A DNA stretch of 64,000 nucleotides from Acidimicrobiia bacterium (GTDB taxonomy: Bacteria; Actinomycetota; Acidimicrobiia; Acidimicrobiales; SKKL01), in the NCBI GenBank assembly GCA_041676705.1, contig JBAYRL010000005.1, positions 142,607 through 206,606 on the forward strand, in the 5' to 3' direction. The number at the start of each line of letters is the position of its first letter. Positions within the stretch are counted from its first letter, which is position 1. Positions 34,248 to 43,582 of the stretch are shown here, in pieces. The position numbers were made by a program, and so were the translations under genes. The notes beneath the pieces were generated by a model, which saw nothing but the letters and a program-made list of their open reading frames with translations, had not been told where the DNA came from and ran no database searches.

Positions 34248-34876
34248 TGGCCCGACTCTCAGACGCCAACTTGGTTACGGCACGTGAAATCCTCTCCCGT
34301 TACCCACGTAAGAAATCAGCCCTAATTCCGCTGCTGCATCTGGCGCAGGAACAAGATGGCTACGTCACCGAAGATGCTATGAAGCACCTAGCCGAGTTGG
34401 TTGAGGTAACGCCAGCACAAGTGTTAGGTACCGCTTCGTTCTATGAAATGTTCAAGTTCGAACCAGTTGGTCGGTACGTGGTCAACATTTGCGACACTAT
34501 GTCTTGTGCGTTGATGGGTGCCGAGAAGCTGATCGAACATGCTGAAACTAAACTTGGCATTCGCTCCGGCGGTACTACGCCCGACGGGCAAATCACCATC
34601 GAACGTGCTGCCTGCCAGGCGGCCTGCAATCTAGCTCCTACCCTGCAAGTCAACTACCGCTATCGGTACCACGTCAGTGTGGAAGAACTAGATCAGCTAC
34701 TAGACGATTTGGCCGCGGGACGTTTGAGCGACGAGTTCCCCGACCATGGGACTTTGGCCCAACACCGCCAACATATCCCGGCTGAACGAGCGGTAGGGCC
34801 CCTAGCCCCCGAGCTTGATAGCCAGCCACAAAGCTGGATGGCCGTTAATGAAACCACCGAGGAAGGTGCGCAGTGA
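34247..34876 (+). CDS. nuoE: NADH-quinone oxidoreductase subunit E (14-subunit complex)
   Basis: A 209-residue 24-kDa-type subunit of the NADH module with the [2Fe-2S] cluster N1a. The ligands are in CDTMSC and CQAAC. A C-terminal tail of about 40 residues, rich in polar residues, extends beyond the ferredoxin-like core. It overlaps nuoF by 4 bp. No counterpart exists in the second nuo operon. Confidence 0.94.
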   Translation: MARLSDANLVTAREILSRYPRKKSALIPLLHLAQEQDGYVTEDAMKHLAELVEVTPAQVLGTASFYEMFKFEPVGRYVVNICDTMSCALMGAEKLIEHAETKLGIRSGGTTPDGQITIERAACQAACNLAPTLQVNYRYRYHVSVEELDQLLDDLAAGRLSDEFPDHGTLAQHRQHIPAERAVGPLAPELDSQPQSWMAVNETTEEGAQ

Positions 34877-36306
34877 CGGCTTCTCTAGGCACCTATTCAC
34901 ACATTCCAGGTTTCTTTGCTGGCGACCGCCCCAAGGTCGTCACTGGCCGTTTTGAATACGAAGATTCCCATACCCTTACTCGGTTCGAAGCCACCGAAGG
35001 CTACGCCGCGTTACGGAAAGCCTTAGCCATGACACCGGCAGCGGTGCACGACGAAATTCGTAACGCCACCGTGCTAGGTCGAGGTGGGGCTGGCTTCCCC
35101 GCTGGTGTGAAGTGGGGCCTCATGCCCGAGGGTGTATACCCGCGATACATCGTGGTTAACGGCGACGAATCCGAGCCCGGCACCGCCAAAGACCGCCTGT
35201 TGCTGCAACACGATCCGCATCAGCTCATTGAAGGATGCCTGATCGCGGCGTACGCCATAGGCGCTTCACGGGTTTTCCTATACATCCGCGGAGAAATGGC
35301 GCTGGCCCAAGAACGGGTCGCCACGGCCTTAAACGAGGCCTATGACGCTGGCTACATCGGCAAGAACATCTTGGGCACCGATTTCTCTGTCGACATTGTG
35401 TTGCACTGGGGTGCTGGTGCCTACGTGGTGGGTGAAGAAACCGCCCTATTGGAAAGTTTGGAAGGCAACCGTGGCGAACCTCGGCTGAAGCCACCATTCT
35501 TCCCGGCCGCCATCGGTCTTTATGGTAAACCTACCATTGTCAACAACGTCGAAACCCTTTCAAACCTGCCCTGGATCATTCGAAACGGTGCTGAGGCCTA
35601 CACCGCCATTGGTACTGAAACCTCGCCAGGTACTCGCATGATCGCAATTTCCGGTCACGTGAAACGCCCCGGTGTTTTCGAAATCATCAACGGCAGTACC
35701 ACTTTCCGAGAAGTCCTTTACGGCGAAGACTTCGCCCAAGGAATTCGCGACGGCCATGAACTCAAGACCTTTGTCCCTGGTGGCGGGTCGGCACCCTGGT
35801 TCTTGCCCGAGCACCTCGACATGCCCTTTGAATCGCGACCAGTTGGAGCAGCTGGTTCGATGTTGGGCTCGGCCGGCATCATGGTCATGGACGAAACCAC
35901 TGAAATCCCAGCGGCTTCACTGACCTTGGTGCGGTTTTATGCCTACGAGTCTTGTGGTCAGTGCACGCCGTGTCGAGAGGGTGCGACCTGGTTGGAGCGG
36001 ATCCTCACCCGTATCGTCAACGGTCAAGGCACTCGCAAAGACCTGAAAATGCTTTTCGAAGTGGGTGGAACAATCTGCCCTGGCGATTTTCCTCATGCTT
36101 CGAGTGAACGTCTTGGGCTCACCGCCACTCCTTTCCCCTTCAAGATGACCACCATTTGTTTTGTTGGTCCGTCGGCTTATACCGCTATCCACTCGGCACT
36201 CACTTTGTTCCCTGATGAGTTTGAGGCACTGGTGGCGGCGAACGGAGATGGTCCGGAGCCAACCCTCAACAGTATTCCTGTCAGCATCGTTGGAGTTCGG
36301 GCATGA
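34873..36306 (+). CDS. nuoF: NADH-quinone oxidoreductase subunit F (14-subunit complex)
   Basis: A 477-residue NADH- and FMN-binding subunit. NADH site: GRGGAGFPAGVKW. FMN site: YIVVNGDESEPGTAKDR. The cluster N3 ligands are in ESCGQCTPCREG with the distant cysteine in GTICPGDFPHA. This is the electron entry point of the complex. It overlaps nuoE and nuoG by 4 bp each. Confidence 0.95.
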   Translation: MTASLGTYSHIPGFFAGDRPKVVTGRFEYEDSHTLTRFEATEGYAALRKALAMTPAAVHDEIRNATVLGRGGAGFPAGVKWGLMPEGVYPRYIVVNGDESEPGTAKDRLLLQHDPHQLIEGCLIAAYAIGASRVFLYIRGEMALAQERVATALNEAYDAGYIGKNILGTDFSVDIVLHWGAGAYVVGEETALLESLEGNRGEPRLKPPFFPAAIGLYGKPTIVNNVETLSNLPWIIRNGAEAYTAIGTETSPGTRMIAISGHVKRPGVFEIINGSTTFREVLYGEDFAQGIRDGHELKTFVPGGGSAPWFLPEHLDMPFESRPVGAAGSMLGSAGIMVMDETTEIPAASLTLVRFYAYESCGQCTPCREGATWLERILTRIVNGQGTRKDLKMLFEVGGTICPGDFPHASSERLGLTATPFPFKMTTICFVGPSAYTAIHSALTLFPDEFEALVAANGDGPEPTLNSIPVSIVGVRA

Positions 36307-38990
36307 CCGACATGGTTAACATTACGATCAATGGCAAAGCAGTTGAAGTAGCCGCTGGAACACAACTCATTGATGCCTGCGAGCAAAACGGGACGTATAT
36401 TCCACGTTTTTGTTACCACCCCCGCATGACCCCGGTAGGTAAGTGTCGCCAGTGCATTGTTGAAGTAGACACTGGCCGTGGCATGGCCCTAATGCCGTCT
36501 TGCATGTTCCCAGTTTCTGAGGGCATGGTGGTCGACACCGAAAGCGAACTTTCTCGCCAAGTGCAAGAAGGAATGCTTGAGCACTTCCTAATCAACCACC
36601 CTCTCGATTGCCCCGACTGCGACCAGGGTGGGGAATGCCCGCTGCAAGACCAGGCTTATTCACACGGTCCTGGCGAAAGCCGTTTCGTGGAAGAAAAGCG
36701 GCACTTCGAAAAGCCAATTTCGATCAGTCCGCTGGTGGAAAACGACCGTGAACGTTGCATCTATTGCGATCGTTGTACCCGTTTCGCTGATGAAGTTGCT
36801 GGTGACGCCTTCATCCATTTCATGAGCCGGGCCAACTTCACCGAAATCAACATCTTCCCCGATGAACCCTTCGCCTCATACTTTTCAGGCAACACCGTGC
36901 AAATTTGCCCAGTTGGGGCGCTGACGGCCACGCCTTACCGGTTCAAGGCCCGACCTTGGGATATTGCCAAAGAAGAATCAACGTGCCAGACATGCTCGGT
37001 TGGCTGCCGGGTGAGTGTGCACACTTCCCGCGACAACATTTTACGTCTCGAAGGTGTCGATTCTGACCCTGTGAACTGGGGTTGGCTCTGTGATAAGGGC
37101 CGTTTCAACTACGAAAACATTTCCCATGAAGACCGTTTGCGTACTCCACTGGTGCGCGACCGCTCAGGCAATTTCGTGGCGGCGCGTTGGGCCGAAGCCC
37201 TAGACGAGGCGGCCACCGCTATTAGTGAGGCTATTTCTAAGTCTGGGCCAGCCAGCATTGGGGTGATCGGCGGTAGTCGTCTCACCAACGAAGATGCCTA
37301 CGCTTGGGCCAAGCTCGCCAAAAGCGTAATTGGCACCGACAACGTCGACGCGCAACTTGGTGACGGCCTGCCCGCCGAGGTGGTGCTAGGCCTACCTCGC
37401 GCCACTATCGATGAGGCGTGCCTCCCCGGGGGTACCATTTTGGTGTTGGGCCCTGACGCCAAAGAAACGTTGCCAGTTCTTTACATCCGCTTACGTCACG
37501 CTCTCACCAACGATGGTGCTCGCCTGATTGAAATTACGCCGACTGATACTGGTTTGACCGAGTTGGCAACAGCTTCGGTGCATCCAATTCCCGGGCACAC
37601 CGCCGAAGTGGTTCGTGCCATTCTCGAAGGCCGAAGCGACAGTGACGTCGCTGGGGTGTCCCGCGAAGAAATTGCCCGTGTTGGTGAGTTAATTCGAAAC
37701 GGCGGGCCGGTGACTGTTGTTTATGGTCGTGGTTCTGTGGCCGAAGCCGCTGGCGTTACCACCGAAGCGGTGAGCCTCCTGCACGAGGCGCTGCCCGAAG
37801 CTCGCTTCTTGCCCGGATTGTGGCGCTCAAACGTGTTTGGCGCTCTCGATATGGGTTTGGCTCCAGGTGTGCTACCTGGTCGAGTTCGTCTCGAGGATGG
37901 CAAAGACTGGATAAGCCAAACTTGGCACAACGTTCCTGCTTCCCCTGGTCTCGACACCACTGGAATACTGAACGCCGCTGCGGAAGGCCGCATCGACACG
38001 CTTGTTCTTCTAGGTGCCGATCCGTTGGCTGATTTCCCGGACGCCGATTTAGCGGCTCGGGCCATGGCCGGGGCGCGCACCATCATCTCGCTCGACCGTT
38101 TCCTTACTGAATCGACCGCCAAAGCTGACATAGTGTTACCAGCGGCCGGTTTCGGTGAGGTCGATGGCACCACCACTAATCTCGAGGGCCGTGTTAGCCG
38201 GGTGGCCCAACGAGTGGCGGCCCCCGGAAGTGCTCAAAGCGACTGGGTAGTTGCGGCCGAGTTGGCCTTTAAACTCGGTGCCGATCTTGGTTTCGAGTCT
38301 TCCGAAGAGATTTGGGATGAGATCATTAGCGTTTCGCCAGTTCATGCTGGCCTAAGCGCAGAAATGCTGGCTGAAGCGGCCAATAGCGACGGTGTGGTGG
38401 TACCACTTCCACAGGTCGTAGAAACTGTCGTAACACCGACTGACGAAACTGATTCAGCAGATACCGATTCCATTGACGTCGGCGACGCTGAGGCCCTAGA
38501 AGCCGCGAGCGAAGAAGGTTCACCTACCGCTCAGACCACCGAAGCTGATGCCGAGGAGACAGACGAGGCCGATGAGACCGGCGATGCCCGGGTTCTGTCG
38601 GAAGAAGCGACGAAGCCAGCTCTCATAGCCCTTAGCGGACCGGTGCCATCGCTTAGCCCACAACCAATTGATGCCTACGCGCTTCGGCTGGTGACGGTGA
38701 AGAAGATGTACGATCAGGGCACATTAACGGCTCACTCACATTCCCTTGCCGGTCTGTTGCCTGGAGCGCAACTGCGACTTTACCCAGCAGATTTCGACAA
38801 GCTGGGGGTTGTGGATGGTGCTCAAGTACGCCTCCGTTCCGAGGTTGGCAGTATTGTGGTGTCGGTCACTTCCGAAACCACTGTTCCCCGAGGTCGAGCT
38901 GTGCTGTTGCTAAACCAGCCTGGAGATCGAGCCACTACCTTGATCAGCTCGAATTCTGTGGCCACCGATGTACGAGTAGAGGTCTTGTAA
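36303..38990 (+). CDS. nuoG: NADH-quinone oxidoreductase subunit G (14-subunit complex)
   Basis: An 895-residue 75-kDa-type subunit. In order it carries the N-terminal [2Fe-2S] N1b cysteines (YIPRFCYHP, VGKCRQC), the His-Cys3 site of N5 (HPLDCPDC, GGECPLQD), the N4 cysteines (ERCIYCDRC), and the extra N7 site (CQTCSVGC with WGWLCDKGRF). A molybdopterin-oxidoreductase-like domain without Mo function follows. An acidic, low-complexity insertion occupies about residues 710-762, before the final beta-barrel domain; that is unusual for NuoG. Confidence 0.95.
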   Translation: MTDMVNITINGKAVEVAAGTQLIDACEQNGTYIPRFCYHPRMTPVGKCRQCIVEVDTGRGMALMPSCMFPVSEGMVVDTESELSRQVQEGMLEHFLINHPLDCPDCDQGGECPLQDQAYSHGPGESRFVEEKRHFEKPISISPLVENDRERCIYCDRCTRFADEVAGDAFIHFMSRANFTEINIFPDEPFASYFSGNTVQICPVGALTATPYRFKARPWDIAKEESTCQTCSVGCRVSVHTSRDNILRLEGVDSDPVNWGWLCDKGRFNYENISHEDRLRTPLVRDRSGNFVAARWAEALDEAATAISEAISKSGPASIGVIGGSRLTNEDAYAWAKLAKSVIGTDNVDAQLGDGLPAEVVLGLPRATIDEACLPGGTILVLGPDAKETLPVLYIRLRHALTNDGARLIEITPTDTGLTELATASVHPIPGHTAEVVRAILEGRSDSDVAGVSREEIARVGELIRNGGPVTVVYGRGSVAEAAGVTTEAVSLLHEALPEARFLPGLWRSNVFGALDMGLAPGVLPGRVRLEDGKDWISQTWHNVPASPGLDTTGILNAAAEGRIDTLVLLGADPLADFPDADLAARAMAGARTIISLDRFLTESTAKADIVLPAAGFGEVDGTTTNLEGRVSRVAQRVAAPGSAQSDWVVAAELAFKLGADLGFESSEEIWDEIISVSPVHAGLSAEMLAEAANSDGVVVPLPQVVETVVTPTDETDSADTDSIDVGDAEALEAASEEGSPTAQTTEADAEETDEADETGDARVLSEEATKPALIALSGPVPSLSPQPIDAYALRLVTVKKMYDQGTLTAHSHSLAGLLPGAQLRLYPADFDKLGVVDGAQVRLRSEVGSIVVSVTSETTVPRGRAVLLLNQPGDRATTLISSNSVATDVRVEVL

Positions 38991-40196
38991 GTGTTTGGTG
39001 ATCCACTGCTGGCGGGTGATATTGGCCTAGCCGAAGTACTAATAGTGCTGTTCAAAGCCGCTATTACCTTTGGCATAATGCTTGGTTCGGTCATTTTGAT
39101 GATCTGGTTCGAGCGCAAAGTCATTGCCGACTTACAAAACCGGGTTGGTCCAAATCAGGCCGGTCCTTGGGGCTTACTACAAACCCTGGCCGACGGCATC
39201 AAGCTAATTTTCAAACAAGACTTGGTGCCCTCGAAAGCCGATCGCTTCATGTTCGCTTTGGCGCCGCTGCTGGCCATGGTGCCCGCCTTCATAAGCTTCG
39301 CCATTGTGCCACTCGGCGGTAATTTTCAAGATAAAGGTGGCGTGGTCAGCTGGTTTGGTCACGACACGTATTTCCAACTGGCCGATCCACCCATAGGCTT
39401 TTTGCTTCTCTTAGCCATGTCTTCGGTAGCCGTATACGGAACAATGCTGGCAGGTTGGTCGTCGGGTTCTAAATACCCGCTGCTATCGGGAATTAGAGCT
39501 ACTGCTCAAGCAATTTCATATGAAGCGGCGTTGGCCCTCTCGTTGGTGTCGGTGCTGCTCATCTCTGGCAGTCTTTCCACCCACGACATTGTGGTCAAGC
39601 AAGCCGGTGAAGGTTTCCTAGGTTTCTTCCCCAATTGGAACATCATTGTCACCGGAATTGTGCCCTTTGTGGTCTTCCTGATTGCGGCCACGGCCGAACT
39701 CGGTCGTACCCCCTTCGACCTGATTGAAGCGGAACAAGAACTGACCGGCGGTTATAACACCGAATACAGCTCAATCCGGTTCGGACATTTCTATCTAGCT
39801 GAATACATGAACCTCATCACCATGTCTTCGATCATGGTGACCTTGTTCTTGGGCGGCCCGGCTGGTCCCATCTTTGGTCCCTCCATCTTGCACCCGGTTC
39901 TTCCGGTCGTTTGGTTCGTGCTGAAGGTCTTAATGTTCCTATTCGCCGCAGTGTGGGCCCGTGCTACCTTGCCTCGGTTGCGTTATGACCAACTAATGGA
40001 CCTGGGTTGGAAAGCGCTCATACCCATCGCGTTAGGCTGGGTGCTTTTGCTGGCGGCGCTACAGGTTGGCAATGACCAAAATTGGAACATGGGTCTGGTG
40101 ATGGTGGTGTCGCTTGGCGTGTTGTTCGTGGGAGCGTTCTTGTTGTTCAGCGCTTTGTCGGCCTCACGTCAGCCCGAGCTGGAGGAGGTTATCTAA
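38991..40196 (+). CDS. nuoH: NADH-quinone oxidoreductase subunit H (14-subunit complex)
   Basis: A 401-residue membrane subunit with about eight helices that links the quinone chamber to the proton pumps. NRVGPNQAGPWGLLQTLADG and ELGRTPFDLIEAEQELTGGY are the family signatures. GTG start immediately after the nuoG stop. The stop overlaps the nuoI start in TAATG. Confidence 0.95.
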   Translation: MFGDPLLAGDIGLAEVLIVLFKAAITFGIMLGSVILMIWFERKVIADLQNRVGPNQAGPWGLLQTLADGIKLIFKQDLVPSKADRFMFALAPLLAMVPAFISFAIVPLGGNFQDKGGVVSWFGHDTYFQLADPPIGFLLLLAMSSVAVYGTMLAGWSSGSKYPLLSGIRATAQAISYEAALALSLVSVLLISGSLSTHDIVVKQAGEGFLGFFPNWNIIVTGIVPFVVFLIAATAELGRTPFDLIEAEQELTGGYNTEYSSIRFGHFYLAEYMNLITMSSIMVTLFLGGPAGPIFGPSILHPVLPVVWFVLKVLMFLFAAVWARATLPRLRYDQLMDLGWKALIPIALGWVLLLAALQVGNDQNWNMGLVMVVSLGVLFVGAFLLFSALSASRQPELEEVI

Positions 40197-40810
40197 TGGG
40201 TGTCCTCGGTGGATTCGCCGTTACCTTTAAGAAGCTTTTTGAAGATCGTTCAACAACCCCATACCCCGAGCAGAAGCGCGAAAAAGCTCCGCGCACCCAC
40301 GGCCGCCACGTATTAAATCGTTATGAAGACGGCATGGAAAAGTGCATCGGCTGTGAGCTGTGCGCTGGCGTTTGTCCGGCTCGTTGCATTTATGTTCGAG
40401 GGGCAGAAAACCCCATCGATGATCCTGTTTCGCCGGGCGAACGTTACGGCTATGTCTACGAGATCAACTATCTCCGCTGCATTCATTGCGACCTGTGCGT
40501 TGAAGCTTGCCCCACCGAAGCCATCACCGAATCAAAGCTTTTCGAATTCTCATTCACCAATCGTGATGACGCTATCTACACCAAGGCCGAACTGGTGGTT
40601 GACGACCAAGGCCTGCCTAAGCATTTGCCTTGGGAAGATTGGCGTCCTGGGGAAGAAGTGAATACCTCGGCTTGGATGCGGGCCACCTCACCTGGTGGTA
40701 GCGCCGATTATGTGGGCAAAGTGGCTTGGACCGCCGAGCTTGGCTTTGGCGTTCGAGCGCCTGAGGCCGGTCAGCGTGGCGAAGCTTCCGATACTGGTGG
40801 GGAGGCCTAG
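40196..40810 (+). CDS. nuoI: NADH-quinone oxidoreductase subunit I (14-subunit complex)
   Basis: A 204-residue subunit with the [4Fe-4S] clusters N6a and N6b: CIGCELCAGVCPARCI and CIHCDLCVEACPTEA. The N-terminal amphipathic helix (FAVTFKKLF) contacts the membrane arm. A C-terminal extension of about 45 residues is longer than in most NuoI. The ATG at 40196 is in TAATG with the nuoH stop; the upstream extension is a shadow of nuoH. Confidence 0.94.
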   Translation: MGVLGGFAVTFKKLFEDRSTTPYPEQKREKAPRTHGRHVLNRYEDGMEKCIGCELCAGVCPARCIYVRGAENPIDDPVSPGERYGYVYEINYLRCIHCDLCVEACPTEAITESKLFEFSFTNRDDAIYTKAELVVDDQGLPKHLPWEDWRPGEEVNTSAWMRATSPGGSADYVGKVAWTAELGFGVRAPEAGQRGEASDTGGEA

Positions 40811-40817
40811 CTCTCGA

Positions 40818-41363
40818 ATGGTAGAGGTTCTAGTTTTTGTTATCGGCGCAGCCATTGTTTTGGGTGGTGCTCTTGGTGTCTTGCTATTGCCCAGCACCAA
40901 CCAAGCGGCACTGTCTTTGATCGCTACGTTGTTTGGCGTAGCAGTGCTCTTTGTGGCCCAAGAAGCTCATTTCTTGGCGGCTGTGCAAATCATTGTGTAT
41001 GCCGGTGCCATTGTGGTGCTTTTCTTGTTCGTGATGATGCTCTTAGGTGTGAAAAGCAACGAAGATCTAAGCGTTGAGCCGCTACCGGGTCAGCGGATTG
41101 CCGCCTTGGTAGGCGGCGGTTTGTTCTTTTTGATGGTGCTCGCCGTGCTGGTTGTGGGCGGCACCGAACTAACTGGTTCGCTCGGAAATACCTTCCCCGA
41201 CCTCACACAGTCTAATCTCGCTTCCTTGGGTAAAAACCTCTTCACCGAGCACATCTTTGCAGTTCAGGCCACTGCTATTTTGTTGACCGTGGCCGTAGTG
41301 GGCGCGGTGGTATTGGTAGGGCAGCACATGAATAGCAACAAGAAGCAGGAGGCCACTAAATAA
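40818..41363 (+). CDS. nuoJ: NADH-quinone oxidoreductase subunit J (14-subunit complex)
   Basis: A 181-residue membrane subunit with five helices. VQIIVYAGAIVVLFLFVMMLL is the conserved helix 3 region with its pi-bulge tyrosine. The ATG at 40818 follows the end of nuoI by 7 bp; a GGGGAGG sequence lies 13 bp upstream. The last base of its stop is the first base of nuoK. Confidence 0.93.
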   Translation: MVEVLVFVIGAAIVLGGALGVLLLPSTNQAALSLIATLFGVAVLFVAQEAHFLAAVQIIVYAGAIVVLFLFVMMLLGVKSNEDLSVEPLPGQRIAALVGGGLFFLMVLAVLVVGGTELTGSLGNTFPDLTQSNLASLGKNLFTEHIFAVQATAILLTVAVVGAVVLVGQHMNSNKKQEATK

Positions 41364-41668
41364 TGGCTGTAACCGGTACTTGGTATCTGGTGCTTTCGGC
41401 TGCCTTGTTCACAATTGGTGGCGTTGGATTACTCATTCGCCGTAACCCTCTGGTGATGTTTATGTGCGTAGAGCTGATGCTCAACGCCGTGAATCTTTCA
41501 TTTGTCGCCTTTTCTCGAATGTTGGGAGACATAGGCGGACAGTCTGTTGTTTTCTTTGTGCTGGTGGTAGCCGCAGTTGAAGTAGTCGTGGGCCTTGCCA
41601 TCATCGTGGCCATCATGCGGCGACAACCAGAAGTTACCGCTGACGACTTAGCGCTACTTAAAGGCTGA
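41363..41668 (+). CDS. nuoK: NADH-quinone oxidoreductase subunit K (14-subunit complex)
   Basis: A 101-residue, three-helix, MrpC-like subunit. The conserved intramembrane glutamates are in CVELMLNAVNLSF (helix 2) and AAVEVVVGLA (helix 3). It overlaps nuoJ by one base, and nuoL follows directly. Confidence 0.94.
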   Translation: MAVTGTWYLVLSAALFTIGGVGLLIRRNPLVMFMCVELMLNAVNLSFVAFSRMLGDIGGQSVVFFVLVVAAVEVVVGLAIIVAIMRRQPEVTADDLALLKG

Positions 41669-43582
41669 TTGCGTAACATGCTCGATCTTGTTTGGCTGAT
41701 ACCGGCCTTTCCTTTGGCCGGATTTCTAACTCTTGTGCTTCTAGGACGGCGCTTGGGCGAACCTACAGCAGGTTGGTTGGCCACGGCCGCTATGTTTGGT
41801 TCCTTCATAACCACTGTGGTGGTGTTTCTCGGACTGGTTGATCTTCCGGGTGACGAACGTCTTTTCACACAGGCGCTGTTCGACTGGGTGCCCGCTGGCA
41901 ACCTCAGCGTTAAGGCCGGTTTCCTGGTAGACCCGCTCTCCATCACTATGGCGCTTTTCGTGACCGGTGTGGCCTCGTTCATCCACCTGTATTCGGTGGG
42001 CTACATGCACGGCGATCGCGACTTTTCCAAGTTTTTCATTTATTTGAACCTGTTCGCGTTCTCCATGCTCATTTTGGTTTTGGGCGAGAACCTCTTGATG
42101 ACTTTCCTCGGTTGGGAAGGCGTAGGTACCTGTTCATACCTGCTCATCTCGTTCTGGTTTGATAATGAGGCCAATGCCTCGGCCGGTAAGAAAGCGTTCG
42201 TGACCAACCGAATTGGTGACTGGGGCTTCTTGGTGGGCATGTTCCTCACCTTTGTCACGGTGGGATCACTTTCCTATGTCGATGTAATCGCCGCCGCCAC
42301 TGCTGGCAATATCCTGGCAGTCACAGCTACCGGTATGGCGCTCATGCTCTTTGTCGGGGCCATCGGAAAATCTGCTCAGCTACCTCTCTTTGTTTGGCTC
42401 CCCGATGCCATGGCGGGGCCCACCCCCGTTTCAGCGCTAATCCACGCTGCCACCATGGTCACCGCTGGCCTCTATCTCTTCATCCGTATCAGCCCCGTGG
42501 TCGCAGCCAGCTACGGTTGGGTGCCCGATGTGATTGCATGGGTTGGGGTGTTGACGGCGCTGGTAGCTGCCACCATTGCCGTGTCACAAAATGACATAAA
42601 GAAGGTCTTGGCGTACTCCACTGTTAGCCAGTTGGGGTTCATGTTCTTCGCCATCGGCTCGGGTGCCTATGTGGCAGCTTTGTTCCACGTAATTACCCAC
42701 GCTTTCTTCAAAGCACTTTTGTTCTTGGGTTCCGGGTCGGTCATCCACGGTATGAACGATGATCAAGACATGCGCCATATGGGCGGCCTGGCCAAGTTCA
42801 TGCCCATTACCGCTGGCACCTTCATCGTCGGTTGGTTAGCCATTGCAGGTATTCCACCGTTTTCTGGCTTTTGGTCTAAAGACGAAATTTTGCTTTACGC
42901 CTACGGCAACTCGAAAGCAATTTGGCTTTTGGGGTCAATCGCAGCGCTTCTCACGGCCTTCTATATGAGCCGCCAGGTCTTTATGGTTTTCTTCGGCAAA
43001 GCACGCTGGGAAGGCGACACGGAAAACTTCCCGGAGGATTTCAAACCCCACGAATCACCTTGGACTATGACATTACCCTTGGTGGTCTTGGCGGTGGCCG
43101 CCCTGGCCGGTGGTGCATTAAATCTGCCCTTCACCCACAAACTGCACTTCCTCGGTAACTGGTTAGAGCCGTCGCTCTACGGTAACGAAGCCGTCTTAAC
43201 CATGAGCACGGGAACGAAGCTGATGGTGGCTGGTATTTCCATTGTGTTAGCAGTGCTGGGCGTAGTGGTTGCCTATTTGGTTTATCTCAAAGAGCGCATT
43301 CCTGCTGAGCCGTTCGAACAAGACGCCTTTGCTAAAGGTTGGTGGATTGACTCGAGTATTACCGCCTTTGCTGGGGGACCGGGTCGGAAACTGTGGGAAG
43401 CGTTTGCATGGTTTGACCGCAACGTGATTGACGGGATTGTGAATGGCGTAGCGGCTGGCGTTCGTGCCGGTGGTAGCGCTATTCGAGTTGTACAGACTGG
43501 ATTTGTTCGCACTTATGCGCTTGGAATTGGTGTGGGCGTCATCTTTGTCGGTGCTTGGTTGTTAACGAGGGCGAGCTTTTAG
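41669..43582 (+). CDS. nuoL: NADH-quinone oxidoreductase subunit L (14-subunit complex)
   Basis: A 637-residue antiporter-like proton-pumping subunit at the distal end of the membrane arm. LGWEGVGTCSYLLI, LPDAMAGPTPVSALIHAATM and AYSTVSQLGFMF are family signatures. The C-terminal part includes the long lateral helix region and a last helix. The TTG at 41669 has AAAGG 5 nt upstream; an ATG at 41678 is the alternative start. Confidence 0.94.
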   Translation: MRNMLDLVWLIPAFPLAGFLTLVLLGRRLGEPTAGWLATAAMFGSFITTVVVFLGLVDLPGDERLFTQALFDWVPAGNLSVKAGFLVDPLSITMALFVTGVASFIHLYSVGYMHGDRDFSKFFIYLNLFAFSMLILVLGENLLMTFLGWEGVGTCSYLLISFWFDNEANASAGKKAFVTNRIGDWGFLVGMFLTFVTVGSLSYVDVIAAATAGNILAVTATGMALMLFVGAIGKSAQLPLFVWLPDAMAGPTPVSALIHAATMVTAGLYLFIRISPVVAASYGWVPDVIAWVGVLTALVAATIAVSQNDIKKVLAYSTVSQLGFMFFAIGSGAYVAALFHVITHAFFKALLFLGSGSVIHGMNDDQDMRHMGGLAKFMPITAGTFIVGWLAIAGIPPFSGFWSKDEILLYAYGNSKAIWLLGSIAALLTAFYMSRQVFMVFFGKARWEGDTENFPEDFKPHESPWTMTLPLVVLAVAALAGGALNLPFTHKLHFLGNWLEPSLYGNEAVLTMSTGTKLMVAGISIVLAVLGVVVAYLVYLKERIPAEPFEQDAFAKGWWIDSSITAFAGGPGRKLWEAFAWFDRNVIDGIVNGVAAGVRAGGSAIRVVQTGFVRTYALGIGVGVIFVGAWLLTRASF

